A stretch of DNA of 64,000 nt, taken from positions 434,001 through 498,000 of the forward strand of contig NZ_JAKRFI010000001.1 of the NCBI RefSeq assembly GCF_022348165.1, written 5' to 3'. The notes beneath the pieces are model-generated. The model saw only the letters and a program-made list of their open reading frames with translations, did no database searches and was not told the DNA's origin. Positions 28,667-38,473 of this stretch are shown in pieces (position 1 is the first letter of the stretch; each line of letters starts with the position of its first letter). The position numbers were made by a program, and so were the translations under genes. The DNA comes from Halomonas sp. McH1-25. Lineage in GTDB: Bacteria > Pseudomonadota > Gammaproteobacteria > Pseudomonadales > Halomonadaceae.

Positions 28667-29608
28667 CTATCGGCCATGACCCGGTCGACTTGAGGGTGAA
28701 TTGGCCAGTTCGTAAACCGTCTGGCCGCGTAGACGAAACGCCTGGCTAATGTACGAAAAGTTTTCGGAATGGCCGGCGAAAAGCAGTCCGTCCGGCTTGA
28801 GAAAAGGCACGAATCGCTCGAGTATTTTTGCCTGGGTCGCCTTGTCGAAATAGATCATCACGTTGCGACAGAAAATCGCATCGAAGGGCCCTTTGACATC
28901 CCATTTTGGCGCCAGCAGATTGAGCGATTGGAACTCGACCATGGCAGCCAACTCGGGACGTATGCGTGCCAACCCTGCACGCGCTCCGCTGCCGCGCAGA
29001 AAAAATCGCTTGCGGCGCTCTTCGCTCAGTTTGTCGATTTGATCCATGGGATAGACGGCTGCACGCGCCTTGGCCAAGGCATCGGTATCGATATCGGTCG
29101 CCACTACACGTGCATCGCGTGCCCTGGACCCCAGCGTTTCCTGCAGCAGCATGGCGATGGAGTATGGCTCTTCGCCGGTGGACGCAGCCGAGCTCCAGAC
29201 ACGTACCGGCCCGGTACTTTTCGCCACATGATTGGCGAGCAAGGGAAAATGATGCGCTTCCCGAAAGAATGCCGTCAGGTTGGTGGTCAAGGCGTTGGTA
29301 AACGCCTCCCACTCCTTGGACTCGGGCTGCCGTTCGAGTCGTGCCAGGTAATCCGCAAAGCGAGTCATGCGATGCTGACGCAGCCGGCGCGCCAAACGGC
29401 TATAGACCATCTCGCGCTTGTGCTCCGCCAACACGATGCCGGCCCGCTCGTAGATCAGCTTGCGTACGCGCTCGAAATCGGCATCGGTCATTACAAGGTC
29501 GCGTTCCAGGTTGCCGCCTCCCGGGAAGCCGCCATCAGAGGCGATTTCCCGGGTAGCGACACCCTCCATAACGGACCGATGGATCGGTGTGCTCAAAAGG
29601 CCTCCCAT
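28667..29608 (-). CDS. cheR: Protein-glutamate methyltransferase CheR
   Basis: 313 residues with a CheR N-terminal helical domain (DFERVRKLIYERAGI) and an S-adenosylmethionine-binding domain (VWSSAASTGEEPYSIAM, FDAIFCRNVMIYFD). It methylates receptor glutamates. The first ATG, 29608, has GAGG close upstream and overlaps the end of MCP-b by 16 bases; shorter starts within the first 40 residues are possible because the true family homology begins around residue 40 (MTDADFERV). Four of the five MCPs here end with a WExF motif that CheR could dock on. Confidence 0.96.
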   Translation of the reverse strand: MGGLLSTPIHRSVMEGVATREIASDGGFPGGGNLERDLVMTDADFERVRKLIYERAGIVLAEHKREMVYSRLARRLRQHRMTRFADYLARLERQPESKEWEAFTNALTTNLTAFFREAHHFPLLANHVAKSTGPVRVWSSAASTGEEPYSIAMLLQETLGSRARDARVVATDIDTDALAKARAAVYPMDQIDKLSEERRKRFFLRGSGARAGLARIRPELAAMVEFQSLNLLAPKWDVKGPFDAIFCRNVMIYFDKATQAKILERFVPFLKPDGLLFAGHSENFSYISQAFRLRGQTVYELANSPSSRPGHGR

Positions 29609-31761
29609 TCATCCTCACTGGCCGCGTGATGCTTGACCTGTGTCTTCACAGGGGGCGTCGCTGCCGACTCTTCCTGTCTTGACGGAAGCGCACGCCGCGC
29701 CTCCGCCGCCTTGAAACGCGTCTCACGGTCGACGCTTTCCTTGCCGCTGCCGCTCAGACGCAACACCGCCATGGCCTGGGCCAGTAGTGCTACCTGCCGA
29801 TCGAGGCTCTGGGCGGCACGCGCCGAGGTCTGCACCCGTTCGGAATTCTGTTGCGTGACTTCGTCCATCTGGGCAATGGCCTGGTTGACCTGATCGATGC
29901 CCTGCGACTGCTCGTCGGACGCCGAGGCGATGTCACCCATGATGTCGTTGACCTTGAGCACCGAGGCCACGACCTGTTCGATCGAAGATTCGGCTTGCTT
30001 GACCAGCTCGGCCCCGCCGCCGATCTCCTGGGCGGAGCCATCGATCAGCGCCCGGATCTCTTGCGCGGCATCCGCCGACCGCCCGGCCAGGTTGCGCACT
30101 TCACCGGCCACTACGGCAAAACCGCGGCCCTGCTCGCCGGCACGCGCTGCCTCGACCGACGCATTGAGCGCCAGAATGTTGGTCTGGAAGGCGATGGAAT
30201 CGATGACGCTGACGATTTCGGAAACCTTGCGCGAGCTATCGGTGATGCGATCCATGGTGGTCACGACCTGCCCCATCACCTCGCCGCTCTCGCGTACCGC
30301 ATTGGCCGCTGCGCTCGACAGGCCACTGGCTTCGCGGGCATTGGCCGCATTCTGCTTCACCGTCGCCGTCATCTGTTCCATGCTCGAGGCGGTTTCCTCC
30401 AGCGAGGCGGCCTGCTGCTCGGTACGCGACGAAAGATCCTCGTTGCCCTCGGCGATGTCGCGCGATGCCGGGCGCACCACCGAGACGCTGCGATTGACAT
30501 CCGCGACGATGCTGCCCAGGCTCTTGCGCATCGCATCCAGGGCGCGCATCAGGCGCCCAAGCTCATCGCCACGGGCGTTGGGCATGGTTGCCCCCAAGTT
30601 ACCGGAGGCGATCTGCAGCGTGAACTGCATGGACTCCTTTACCGGCCGGCGAATGGCCCGGATGCTGACAATGCCCATCACGATGAGCAGCACCAGGCCG
30701 GCCAGCAAGAGCCCCGACTGGATCATGAGCATCTGCCGCTTGTCGCGGATCGCTTCGCTCGCCAGCAGCTGGGCAGCCTCCTGTTTGCTGGCCACCAAGT
30801 CGTTGATCACCTCGCCCAGGCGGTCGCCTTCCGGTCCCAGCACGTCCTTGAAAGCCACGAAGCCTTGATAGAAGTCGCCATCCACCAGGCTCGTCACCAC
30901 GGCCTTAAGGCCATTGTCGAGATAACTGGCCAAGCCTGCGTCGAACGTTTCGGCCGCCTCGGTGTGGTTGCTTTCACGCGCCATGTACTCGCCCCACAAC
31001 CGGCCGAGATCGGCCACGATCGCATCGACCTCGGCTTGCATGGCGTCCATGTCGCCCGACATGGGATTACTGACCGGACCTGATACGGCGTCGCGCCCCT
31101 GCGTCATCAACTGGTCGATACGCTGCAGGCGCGCCACATCCATCAAACCGTTGCGATTGAGCGATTCCAGGCGCTCTCCCGCAGTATCCAGGCCATACAT
31201 GCCCAGACCACCGCTCACGCCCAACAGCACCAGGGCCAGCGCGATCATGGTGGCCATGCGCCCCTGAAGCGAGCGAAACTGCAATCGCCCCAGCCAGCCC
31301 AGGAATCCGCCGCGCTGAATGTGCCCCTTGTCCAGACGTACGCCACGCAACTTGCCGTCGCGAATCTGGGCGTAAACCCGTTCGGCGCGTTCACACTCCT
31401 CCGCAGCCGCCTTGACCCGTACGGAGGCATATCCCTGAGTTTCACCATTCTCGAGAATCGGCGTCACGCTGGCGCGCACCCAGTAGTGATCGCCGTTCTT
31501 GCGCCGGTTCTTGACCAGGCCTTCCCAGGACTCCCCCGCCTCGATGGTTTGCCAGAGGTTGGCGAAAGCGGCCTCCGGCATGTCGGGATGGCGCACAATG
31601 CTGTGCGGAGCGCCAACCAGCTCTTCGAGGGTATAACCGCTTACCTCGACGAAGGCCGGGTTGGCATAGGTGATTCGCCCCTTGAGGTCGGTTCGCGAGA
31701 TCAGGTAGTGCTCGTCGTCCAGTCGGTACTCGCGTTGGGTGACCTGCTGATGATTGCGCAT
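29593..31761 (-). CDS. Aer-like PAS-domain methyl-accepting protein (MCP-b)
   Basis: Start at ATG 31761 (MRNHQQVTQREYRL) with AAGGA seven bases upstream. 722 residues: N-terminal cytoplasmic PAS domain of the Aer type (YLISRTDLKGRITYANPAF, WEGLVKNRRKNGDHYWV), a transmembrane helix near 180-200, a large helical periplasmic domain absent from E. coli Aer, a second helix, HAMP and signalling domain, ending DEWEAF. Aer-type PAS domains bind FAD and sense redox state; FAD binding is inferred here. The periplasmic domain means it may integrate internal redox and external signals. It is a close paralogue of MCP-e (35658). Confidence 0.92.
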   Translation of the reverse strand: MRNHQQVTQREYRLDDEHYLISRTDLKGRITYANPAFVEVSGYTLEELVGAPHSIVRHPDMPEAAFANLWQTIEAGESWEGLVKNRRKNGDHYWVRASVTPILENGETQGYASVRVKAAAEECERAERVYAQIRDGKLRGVRLDKGHIQRGGFLGWLGRLQFRSLQGRMATMIALALVLLGVSGGLGMYGLDTAGERLESLNRNGLMDVARLQRIDQLMTQGRDAVSGPVSNPMSGDMDAMQAEVDAIVADLGRLWGEYMARESNHTEAAETFDAGLASYLDNGLKAVVTSLVDGDFYQGFVAFKDVLGPEGDRLGEVINDLVASKQEAAQLLASEAIRDKRQMLMIQSGLLLAGLVLLIVMGIVSIRAIRRPVKESMQFTLQIASGNLGATMPNARGDELGRLMRALDAMRKSLGSIVADVNRSVSVVRPASRDIAEGNEDLSSRTEQQAASLEETASSMEQMTATVKQNAANAREASGLSSAAANAVRESGEVMGQVVTTMDRITDSSRKVSEIVSVIDSIAFQTNILALNASVEAARAGEQGRGFAVVAGEVRNLAGRSADAAQEIRALIDGSAQEIGGGAELVKQAESSIEQVVASVLKVNDIMGDIASASDEQSQGIDQVNQAIAQMDEVTQQNSERVQTSARAAQSLDRQVALLAQAMAVLRLSGSGKESVDRETRFKAAEARRALPSRQEESAATPPVKTQVKHHAASEDEWEAF

Positions 31762-31828
31762 ATCGATATCCTTGCTGCTGGTAGTTACCAGGCGTGCTGT
31801 TGTTATTGTTTGCGTAACGGTGAAAGCG

Positions 31829-33532
31829 TCAGAACTCTTCCCACTCCTGCTCGGCGGGTTGAGGTGCACGCGCTCCGGACAGCCTGCGGGAGGCTTCATC
31901 GTTCCTCTCCGTCACGCTATGGGTCGCACTGCGTGCTGCCGGGGCAGGCAGGGATTCATGATCCACCTCGGCCTGTTGGGCCAGACGGAACAACGCCACG
32001 GCTTCGCTCAGCGCCGCGGCCTCGCGCTCGAGCGCAGTGGCGGCAGACGCGGCCTCCTGAACCAGGCTGGCGTTCTGCTGGGTGACCTGATCCATCTGGG
32101 TGATGGCCTGATTCACCTGGCCGATGCCGTTACTCTGCTCTTGGGAAGCGGACGCAATCTCGTCCATGATGTCGTTGACACGCTGTACCGAGGCGACGAT
32201 ATCGCCCATGGTGCTGCCGGCCTGGTCGACCAGCTTGGACCCGGTATCGACACGCTCGACAGAGGCTTCGATCAGACCACGAATCTCCTTGGCAGCGTCG
32301 GCCGAACGCCCGGCGAGGTTACGCACTTCGCCGGCAACGACCGCAAAACCCCGGCCCTGTTCGCCGGCTCGTGCCGCCTCGACCGAGGCGTTGAGCGCCA
32401 GGATGTTGGTCTGGAAAGCGATGGAATCGATGACATCGATGATATCGACGACTTTATGCGAGCTGGCGCTGATGTCGCGCATGGTATCGACGACCTGACC
32501 GACCACCTCGCCACCGCGCACGGCGGTTTGGGATGCGCTCTGGGCCAACTGGCTGGCCTGACGGGCATTGTCGGCATTCTGGCCGACGGTGGAAGTCAGC
32601 TGCTCCATACTGGACGCGGTTTCTTCCAGCGACGCTGCCTGCTGCTCGGTGCGTGACGAAAGATCGGTGTTGCCTTGGGCGATGTTACGCGAACCGGAAT
32701 GGATGCTCTGGCTGCTGCGACGCACCTTGCCCACCGTCCGCGACAAGCCCTCCTGCATACGCGCCAGCGCAGAGAACAGCTTGCCGATCTCGTTGTTGCC
32801 GCGCTGTTCGATGCTCGCCGACAGGTCGCCTTCGGCCATGCGCTCGAAATGCTCTACGACGCGCCCCAGCGGACGAATGACGTTGACGGTGATGCCCCAT
32901 AGCACGACCAGAATCATGACAATGGAAATCACCACGGCGGCGCCGATGGCGATTTCCAATGCCAACGCCGTATCCTGGAACGTATCGTACAGCTGGCGTC
33001 CGTCACTTGCCGCTGCATTGAAAAACTCAACGGCACTGGCATAGAAAGCGTCATTGAGGGCCTGGGCGGTTGCCGCATTCTCGCTGAAGGTGAACAGATC
33101 CAGATCCTGCAATGCGGCGATTTGCGGCGCCAGCGCCCCATCGACCACGGCAGTGAAATCCTGCTCCACCTCAGCGATCAGCGCCTCGTGACTGGGCTGG
33201 GCCGGGATCGCCTTGAACTGGGCAAACGTGGCGCGCAGCTCGTCGAGCATGTCAGGCAGCGCTTCCATCTGCGATTCCTGATTGCCCCAGCCGGCGCCAT
33301 TCAACTTGGCGTATTCGCTCTGAATCACCAGTCTCAGATTGAGCAACTGACTGTTGGCCCGATTCAGCGTGGACTGTTGCTCGACATTGACCTTGTTGAG
33401 CGTGCCCAGGGCATCCTGGCTGTACATCACGGCATAGCCACCCAACCCACTCACACTGAATACCAGCACCGTGAACACCGCCAGCACCATCAACCAACTG
33501 GCCTTTACGGTCATGTTATCGATCAGCTTCAT
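31829..33532 (-). CDS. Methyl-accepting chemotaxis protein with helical sensor (MCP-c)
   Basis: Start at ATG 33532 ([13 protein letters not shown]), with AGGGA just upstream. 567 residues: transmembrane helix (about 10-35), periplasmic four-helix-type domain, second transmembrane helix (about 190-215), HAMP, signalling domain, ending EQEWEEF. The sensor begins like the Tar/Tsr TarH family ([21 protein letters not shown]), suggesting a small-molecule ligand, unknown. A sigma-28 promoter lies about 210 bases upstream, so this gene probably starts the unit MCP-c, MCP-b, cheR, cheB, MCP-a. Confidence 0.93.
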   Translation of the reverse strand: MKLIDNMTVKASWLMVLAVFTVLVFSVSGLGGYAVMYSQDALGTLNKVNVEQQSTLNRANSQLLNLRLVIQSEYAKLNGAGWGNQESQMEALPDMLDELRATFAQFKAIPAQPSHEALIAEVEQDFTAVVDGALAPQIAALQDLDLFTFSENAATAQALNDAFYASAVEFFNAAASDGRQLYDTFQDTALALEIAIGAAVVISIVMILVVLWGITVNVIRPLGRVVEHFERMAEGDLSASIEQRGNNEIGKLFSALARMQEGLSRTVGKVRRSSQSIHSGSRNIAQGNTDLSSRTEQQAASLEETASSMEQLTSTVGQNADNARQASQLAQSASQTAVRGGEVVGQVVDTMRDISASSHKVVDIIDVIDSIAFQTNILALNASVEAARAGEQGRGFAVVAGEVRNLAGRSADAAKEIRGLIEASVERVDTGSKLVDQAGSTMGDIVASVQRVNDIMDEIASASQEQSNGIGQVNQAITQMDQVTQQNASLVQEAASAATALEREAAALSEAVALFRLAQQAEVDHESLPAPAARSATHSVTERNDEASRRLSGARAPQPAEQEWEEF

Positions 33533-33740
33533 AAGATCCCTGCGTCTTATCGAATGTAAGGCGACTCCCCGAGCCGCCACCCGCTCCAGGTGCGCTGCCC
33601 CTTGCCGCCATGTTCATGCACGGTCTTGTAATTGCCCCGGCCAGATGGAAGCGACCGGAAACCAACAGACGTTACGGTGGACTCGCGAGAGGAATACGTA
33701 CCGACAGGACGTTGCCCGATGGTCCCAACCGTCGAAAGGA

Positions 33741-33767
33741 CTATCGGCAGATACGGAAAAGACTTGA
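33741..33767 (-). promoter_or_regulatory. Sigma-28 promoter for MCP-c unit
   Basis: On the minus strand TCAAGTCT (33760-33767), an 11-base spacer and GCCGATAG (33741-33748) match the FliA consensus TAAAGTTT-N11-GCCGATAA closely, with correct spacing. It is the only good candidate between MCP-d and MCP-c. Confidence 0.75.
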
Positions 33768-33800
33768 TAGTGAAAGATTTAGCAGGGGAAATAGCGCGGA

Positions 33801-33837
33801 ACGCCGCCCCTGCCCAGACCATGGTCAGGGGCGGCGT
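33801..33837 (-). terminator. Strong GC hairpin after MCP-d
   Basis: Arms 33801-33812 and 33826-33837 (ACGCCGCCCCTG/CAGGGGCGGCGT) pair perfectly over 12 bases, 34 bases beyond the MCP-d stop. The following minus-strand sequence is only moderately T-rich, so this is a probable rather than certain terminator. The 338 bases 33533-33870 hold this hairpin and the sigma-28 promoter; I saw no gene there. Confidence 0.6.
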
Positions 33838-33870
33838 CAACCGGCAAGGGCGAAGCTGGGTGCGCGCCAG

Positions 33871-35469
33871 TCAGGCGCTTTCGTGAGTCAACGCCTTGGG
33901 CGCAGGAGCGACGCCTGGCTGAGAACGGCCGGCCAGCTTGAACCAGGCCACGGTGTCTCTGAGTTGGCGCGCCTGCTCTTCCAGCGAGCTGGACGTCACG
34001 CCAGCCTCCTGGACCAAGCTGGCATTTTGCTGCGTCACCTGGTCCATCTGGCCGACGGCGAGGCCCACCTGCTCGATGCCGGCACTCTGCTCCTGTGATG
34101 CCGAGGCGATCTCGCGCATGAGCTCGGACATGCGCGCGACAGAAGCGACGACGTCGCTAATCGTTTCGCCGGTCTGGTCCACCAGGCCCGCCCCAGCCTC
34201 GACCTGTTCGTTCGAGGCTTGAATCATTGACCGAATCTCGCGGGCCGCTTCGGCACTGCGACTAGCCAACGTACGTACCTCGCCGGCGACAACGGCAAAA
34301 CCGCGACCCTGCTCGCCGGCACGCGCCGCCTCGACCGAAGCGTTCAACGCCAGAATATTGGTCTGGAAGGCGATCGAGTCGATGACCCCTATCACCTCAT
34401 TGACGCGCTGGGTACTTTCGGAAATGCCACGCATGGTGGTCACCACCTCGCCCATCATCGTGCCACCCTGGCGCGCCGTGCCACTGGTCTCGTCGGCTAT
34501 CGCACTGGCTTGATGAGCATTGTCGGCGTTCTGGCGCACGGTCTGCGTCAGCTCTTCCATGCTCGATGCCGTCTCCTCAATGGAGGCGGCCTGTTGCTCG
34601 GTGCGCGCCGACAGATCCTGATTGCCTGCCGCAATCCGGCTAGCGCCGACATCGATGTACTCCGCCGCCTGGCGTACCTGCCTCAAGGAGTCGGACAAAC
34701 GTTGACGCATGCCTTCGATGGCGGCCAGCAGGCTGGTCGTGTCACCGGTCTTCAACTGCAACGGGCGGGTCAGGTCCCCGCTTGCAATCCGCTGGACGAC
34801 ATCGCGGGCATGGCGCGGATCGCCGCCCAGGCTTTTCAGGACACCACGGATGATCCAGAACATGGCAGCAGTCAACGTGGCTCCCACCACCAGCAGGATC
34901 ACGCCCAAGCCAAGCAGGCTGCGCCAGAACGCCGCCTGGATATCGTTCAGATACACCCCCGTGGCCAATTGCCAGTCCCATGCCGGAATGCGACGCACAT
35001 AACTCAGTTTGGGCTCCTGAGCGTTCCCCTCGGTGTTTCTCGACATGTAATCGACGAAACCTCCACCCGCGGTTTGCGCAACCTGCGTCAGTTCACGATA
35101 GAGGTACTTGCCGTTATCGTCCTGAAAGGACGACATGTCACTGCCCGGCTCGCGACGCGGATGGTAGACGATACCCTGTTGACTATCGAAGACGAAAATG
35201 TACCCGCCATCCCCGAAACTCAGCGTTGCCAGCCCCTCGATGGCACGCTTCTTGGCTTCTTCCTGCGTAAGCTCACCACGACCTGCACGGTCGACGAAAT
35301 CACTGACCATGGCGTGAGCGCTGTTGATGAAAAGCTGCAGACTGCGTTTACGCTCCTCAAGCATCGTTTCACGCTTATCGAAAGCGGACCATCCCACAAT
35401 CAGCATCATTCCGATCCACATAAGAACCAGAATTGCCCATAACTTTTTACTCATTGTCCAAGATTGCAT
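33871..35469 (-). CDS. Cache-domain methyl-accepting chemotaxis protein (MCP-d)
   Basis: Start at ATG 35469 with AGGG seven bases upstream. 532 residues: transmembrane helix (about 9-29), a single Cache (sCache_2) periplasmic domain of about 150 residues (FGDGGYIFVFDSQQGIVYHPRR and WDWQLATGVYLND are characteristic), second helix (about 185-210), HAMP and signalling domain. Cache domains of this type usually bind carboxylates or similar metabolites. Unlike its four neighbours it lacks the WExF tether and ends KALTHESA. It is bounded by hairpins on both sides and is likely a single-gene unit. Confidence 0.93.
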   Translation of the reverse strand: MQSWTMSKKLWAILVLMWIGMMLIVGWSAFDKRETMLEERKRSLQLFINSAHAMVSDFVDRAGRGELTQEEAKKRAIEGLATLSFGDGGYIFVFDSQQGIVYHPRREPGSDMSSFQDDNGKYLYRELTQVAQTAGGGFVDYMSRNTEGNAQEPKLSYVRRIPAWDWQLATGVYLNDIQAAFWRSLLGLGVILLVVGATLTAAMFWIIRGVLKSLGGDPRHARDVVQRIASGDLTRPLQLKTGDTTSLLAAIEGMRQRLSDSLRQVRQAAEYIDVGASRIAAGNQDLSARTEQQAASIEETASSMEELTQTVRQNADNAHQASAIADETSGTARQGGTMMGEVVTTMRGISESTQRVNEVIGVIDSIAFQTNILALNASVEAARAGEQGRGFAVVAGEVRTLASRSAEAAREIRSMIQASNEQVEAGAGLVDQTGETISDVVASVARMSELMREIASASQEQSAGIEQVGLAVGQMDQVTQQNASLVQEAGVTSSSLEEQARQLRDTVAWFKLAGRSQPGVAPAPKALTHESA

Positions 35470-35607
35470 AGGAGTACCCTACTAGACACCAGAAAACGCC
35501 AAGCGATGACGCCAGACAACTATATTGTCGGCCTAGGTCAACACAGGAGTAGCGTCCTGATGCGCACCCTAGGACAACGCCAAAATGAATGCTTATCGGC
35601 TGGCACC

Positions 35608-35636
35608 AAAAAGCATGCGCCGATTGGCGCATGCTT
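35608..35636 (-). terminator. Rho-independent terminator after MCP-e
   Basis: Perfect 11-base stem (AAGCATGCGCC / GGCGCATGCTT, arms 35626-35636 and 35611-35621, loop of four) followed on the minus strand by a T-run at 35608-35612. It lies 22 bases past the MCP-e stop and ends the motAB-cheAW-MCP-e unit. Confidence 0.9.
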
Positions 35637-35657
35637 AAAGCCTATAAAAAGGTCAGA

Positions 35658-37829
35658 TTAAAACTCTTCCCACTCTTCCTTTGCTTCGACCGTGGCAAGA
35701 CTGGCCGTTTTCTTTACCTTGGAACCGGAGGGCAGCGCACCAGTCGGTGCCTGTCGACGCGCGTCGGCAGCCTTGAAGCGGGTTTCACGATCGACCGTTT
35801 CCTTGCCCTGGCCGCGCAGACGCAGCACGGCAACGGAATTCGACAGCAACGCAACCTGCTGCGTCAGATCGCTGGCGGCACGTGCCGAGGTCTGAACGCG
35901 CTCGGCGTTCTGCTGCGTCACTTCGTCCATCTGGGCAATGGCCTGATTGATCTGCTCGATGCCGCGCGTCTGTTCATCGGAAGCCGAAGCGATCTCGCCC
36001 ATGATGTCGTTGACCTTGAGTACCGAGGCTACGACCTGCTCGATAGAGGATTCCGCCTTCTTGACCAGATCGGCCCCACCGTCGATTTCCTTGGCGGAAC
36101 CATCGATCAGGGCGCGAATCTCACGTGCGGCATCCGCAGAGCGGCCGGCCAGATTACGTACCTCGCCGGCGACGACGGCAAAGCCGCGTCCCTGCTCACC
36201 GGCCCGGGCGGCTTCGACCGAGGCGTTGAGCGCCAGGATATTGGTCTGGAAGGCAATCGAGTCGATGACCCCGATGATCTCGGAGACCTTGCGCGAGCTT
36301 TCGGTGATGCGATCCATGGTCGTGACGACCTGCCCCATGACCTCCCCGCTTTCGCGCACGGCCCCCGCCGCGGTGCTGGCCAGGCCGCTGGCTTCGCGTG
36401 CATTGGCCGCGTTCTGCTTCACGGTCGCCGTCATCTCTTCCATGCTCGAGGCGGTTTCCTCCAACGAGGCGGCCTGCTGCTCGGTGCGTGACGACAGATC
36501 CTCGTTGCCTGCAGCGATATCGCGCGACGCCGGACGCACCACGCTCACACTATGATTGACGTCCACCACGATACTGCCAAGACTCTTGCGCATGGTGTCC
36601 AGGCTGCGCATGAGTTGTCCCAGTTCATCGTTACGCTGGCTGGGCATGCTGGCGCCCAAGTTACCCGCCGCGATTTGCCGGGTGAAGGCCACCGACTCAT
36701 CGACCGGACGCAGAATGGCGCGGATGATGACCAGTCCCATGAGGATCAGCAGCGTCAATCCTGCCAGCAACAGGCCTACCTGAAAAAACCACATCTGCTG
36801 CTCTTCGGCAGCGGCCTGTTCGGCCAGCATACGTGCCTGGGCCTGCTTCTCCGCGATCAGCTTGTTGACTTCCTGCGAGATGGCATCGCCTTCCGTCTGC
36901 AGTTCGCCAATGCTCTCCTGCAGCGTCATGAATGCCTTGAAGGCATCCTCGCTGCGCAACACTTCGACCGTAGCCTGGAGCCCCTCGTCAAGATAATGCG
37001 CCAATTGCTCGCCGAATTCAGTGATGAGTTCCGACTGGTTTCCGGGGCGATCGAACTCACCCCAGACCGTAGAAATCCGCTCGTTCAAGCCTTCCAATTC
37101 ATCGGCACGTTCGCTGCCAGTATCAAGCAGTTCCAACCGCTCGCGACGGGATAGCGTCTGATGACTCTGCGTTACCCACTGGTCGAGCTTTTGCAACCGC
37201 GCCACGTCTTCGAGGCCGTCCTGGCTCAAGCGAGTGAAACGTTGCCCGGCCTCCTCGAGGGCGTATAACCCCATCCCTCCGCTCGCTACCAGCAGTACCG
37301 CGGCCAGGCCGATAAGCGTGACCAGGCGAGCCCGCATCGAACGCAGGTTGACGCGTCCCACCCGGGCCAGTAAACCGCGCTGCAGCAGCTGGCCGCGTTT
37401 CAGCGTCAACCGCTTACCCTTACCTTCACGCATCAGCGCATAGGCTTGCTCGGCCTGTTGGCAGGCTTCCGCCGTCGCCTTGACGCGCACCGATGCATAG
37501 CCCTGGATTTCGCCGCCTTCGAGGATCGGGGTGACACTGGCATGCACCCAGTAGTGATCGCCGTTCTTGCGGCGATTCTTGACCAATCCTTCCCAGGACT
37601 TGCCAGCCTCGACGGTTTGCCAAAGATCGGCAAAAGCCGCTTCCGGCATATCCGGGTGCCGGACGATACTGTGCGGCGCTCCGACAAGCTCTTCATGAGA
37701 AAAGCCACTGACCTCGATAAAGGCCGGATTGACGTAAGTGATTCGGCCTTTCAGGTCGGTACGGGAGATTAGATAACTGTCGTCTTCGATCACGTATTCT
37801 CGGTGCGTGACCGGCTGATTGTTCTGCAT
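35658..37829 (-). CDS. Aer-like PAS-domain methyl-accepting protein (MCP-e)
   Basis: Start at ATG 37829 (MQNNQPVTHREYVI) with AGGGGAAG upstream. 723 residues in the same order as MCP-b: PAS (SYLISRTDLKGRITYVNPAF), transmembrane helix near 180-200, helical periplasmic domain, helix, HAMP, signalling domain and C-terminal EEWEEF. PAS and signalling halves are nearly the same as in MCP-b; the periplasmic domains diverge strongly, as expected if the two copies see different signals. It follows cheW after 128 bases and is closed by a strong terminator. Confidence 0.92.
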   Translation of the reverse strand: MQNNQPVTHREYVIEDDSYLISRTDLKGRITYVNPAFIEVSGFSHEELVGAPHSIVRHPDMPEAAFADLWQTVEAGKSWEGLVKNRRKNGDHYWVHASVTPILEGGEIQGYASVRVKATAEACQQAEQAYALMREGKGKRLTLKRGQLLQRGLLARVGRVNLRSMRARLVTLIGLAAVLLVASGGMGLYALEEAGQRFTRLSQDGLEDVARLQKLDQWVTQSHQTLSRRERLELLDTGSERADELEGLNERISTVWGEFDRPGNQSELITEFGEQLAHYLDEGLQATVEVLRSEDAFKAFMTLQESIGELQTEGDAISQEVNKLIAEKQAQARMLAEQAAAEEQQMWFFQVGLLLAGLTLLILMGLVIIRAILRPVDESVAFTRQIAAGNLGASMPSQRNDELGQLMRSLDTMRKSLGSIVVDVNHSVSVVRPASRDIAAGNEDLSSRTEQQAASLEETASSMEEMTATVKQNAANAREASGLASTAAGAVRESGEVMGQVVTTMDRITESSRKVSEIIGVIDSIAFQTNILALNASVEAARAGEQGRGFAVVAGEVRNLAGRSADAAREIRALIDGSAKEIDGGADLVKKAESSIEQVVASVLKVNDIMGEIASASDEQTRGIEQINQAIAQMDEVTQQNAERVQTSARAASDLTQQVALLSNSVAVLRLRGQGKETVDRETRFKAADARRQAPTGALPSGSKVKKTASLATVEAKEEWEEF

Positions 37830-37957
37830 GGCACTTCCCCTGTTCTTGTTCCCAAGGCCCATGGCCTCGCTGCTTCTTGTTATGATCTGGTCTGTATTCG
37901 ACGCACCCCGCCGGCGATACTCGGCCGCGCGGGGCGAATCGAACGTCTCGAACCCAG

Positions 37958-38473
37958 TTACTTGGCCGTGCGGTCGACCAGCGCCATTTCTTCACTGGTC
38001 AGCAATTTGTCGATATCGACCAGCACCAGCATCCGGTCGTCCAGGCTGCCCAGGCCGCTCAGGTAGTCGGAAGACAGTGCCACGCCGAATTCCGGCGCCG
38101 GCTTGATCTGATCGGGCGACAGGGTCATGACGTCGGAAACGCCATCCACCACAATGCCTACCACGCGCTCGGCGACATTGACCACGATCACCACGGTCTG
38201 GCCACCGTACTCGACCTTGTCGAGGTGGAATTTGATACGCAGATCGACGATCGGCACGATCACGCCGCGCAGATTGGTCACGCCTTTGATGAAGTCGGGC
38301 GCGTTGGCGATGCGCGTGACGTTCTCGTAACCGCGAATCTCCTGCACCTTGAGGATATCGACGGCATATTCTTCTTCACCCAGCGAGAAGACGAGAAACT
38401 CGCTGCTCTGGGTGTCGATGGCAGCGGCGCTGACCTGCTGCAACTGGTTGTTGGCCTGAGAAACGGCGGTCAT
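37958..38473 (-). CDS. cheW: Chemotaxis coupling protein CheW
   Basis: 171 residues with a single CheW (SH3-like) domain: [41 protein letters not shown] and [11 protein letters not shown]. It links receptors to CheA in the signalling array. The ATG overlaps the cheA stop by 4 bases, so synthesis is coupled to the kinase. Confidence 0.97.
   Translation of the reverse strand: MTAVSQANNQLQQVSAAAIDTQSSEFLVFSLGEEEYAVDILKVQEIRGYENVTRIANAPDFIKGVTNLRGVIVPIVDLRIKFHLDKVEYGGQTVVIVVNVAERVVGIVVDGVSDVMTLSPDQIKPAPEFGVALSSDYLSGLGSLDDRMLVLVDIDKLLTSEEMALVDRTAK

Noticed and set aside
29851-31083. Plus-strand open frame of 410 codons within MCP-b, and similar frames in the other MCP genes and cheA
   Set aside because: They mirror the codon pattern of the receptor and kinase genes and repeat between paralogues, as expected for shadows of repeated coding sequence.
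35593-35600. Perfect sigma-28 -10 element (GCCGATAA on the minus strand) upstream of MCP-d
   Set aside because: At the required distance the -35 reads CGCATGCT, which lies in the terminator stem of MCP-e and does not resemble TAAAGTTT.
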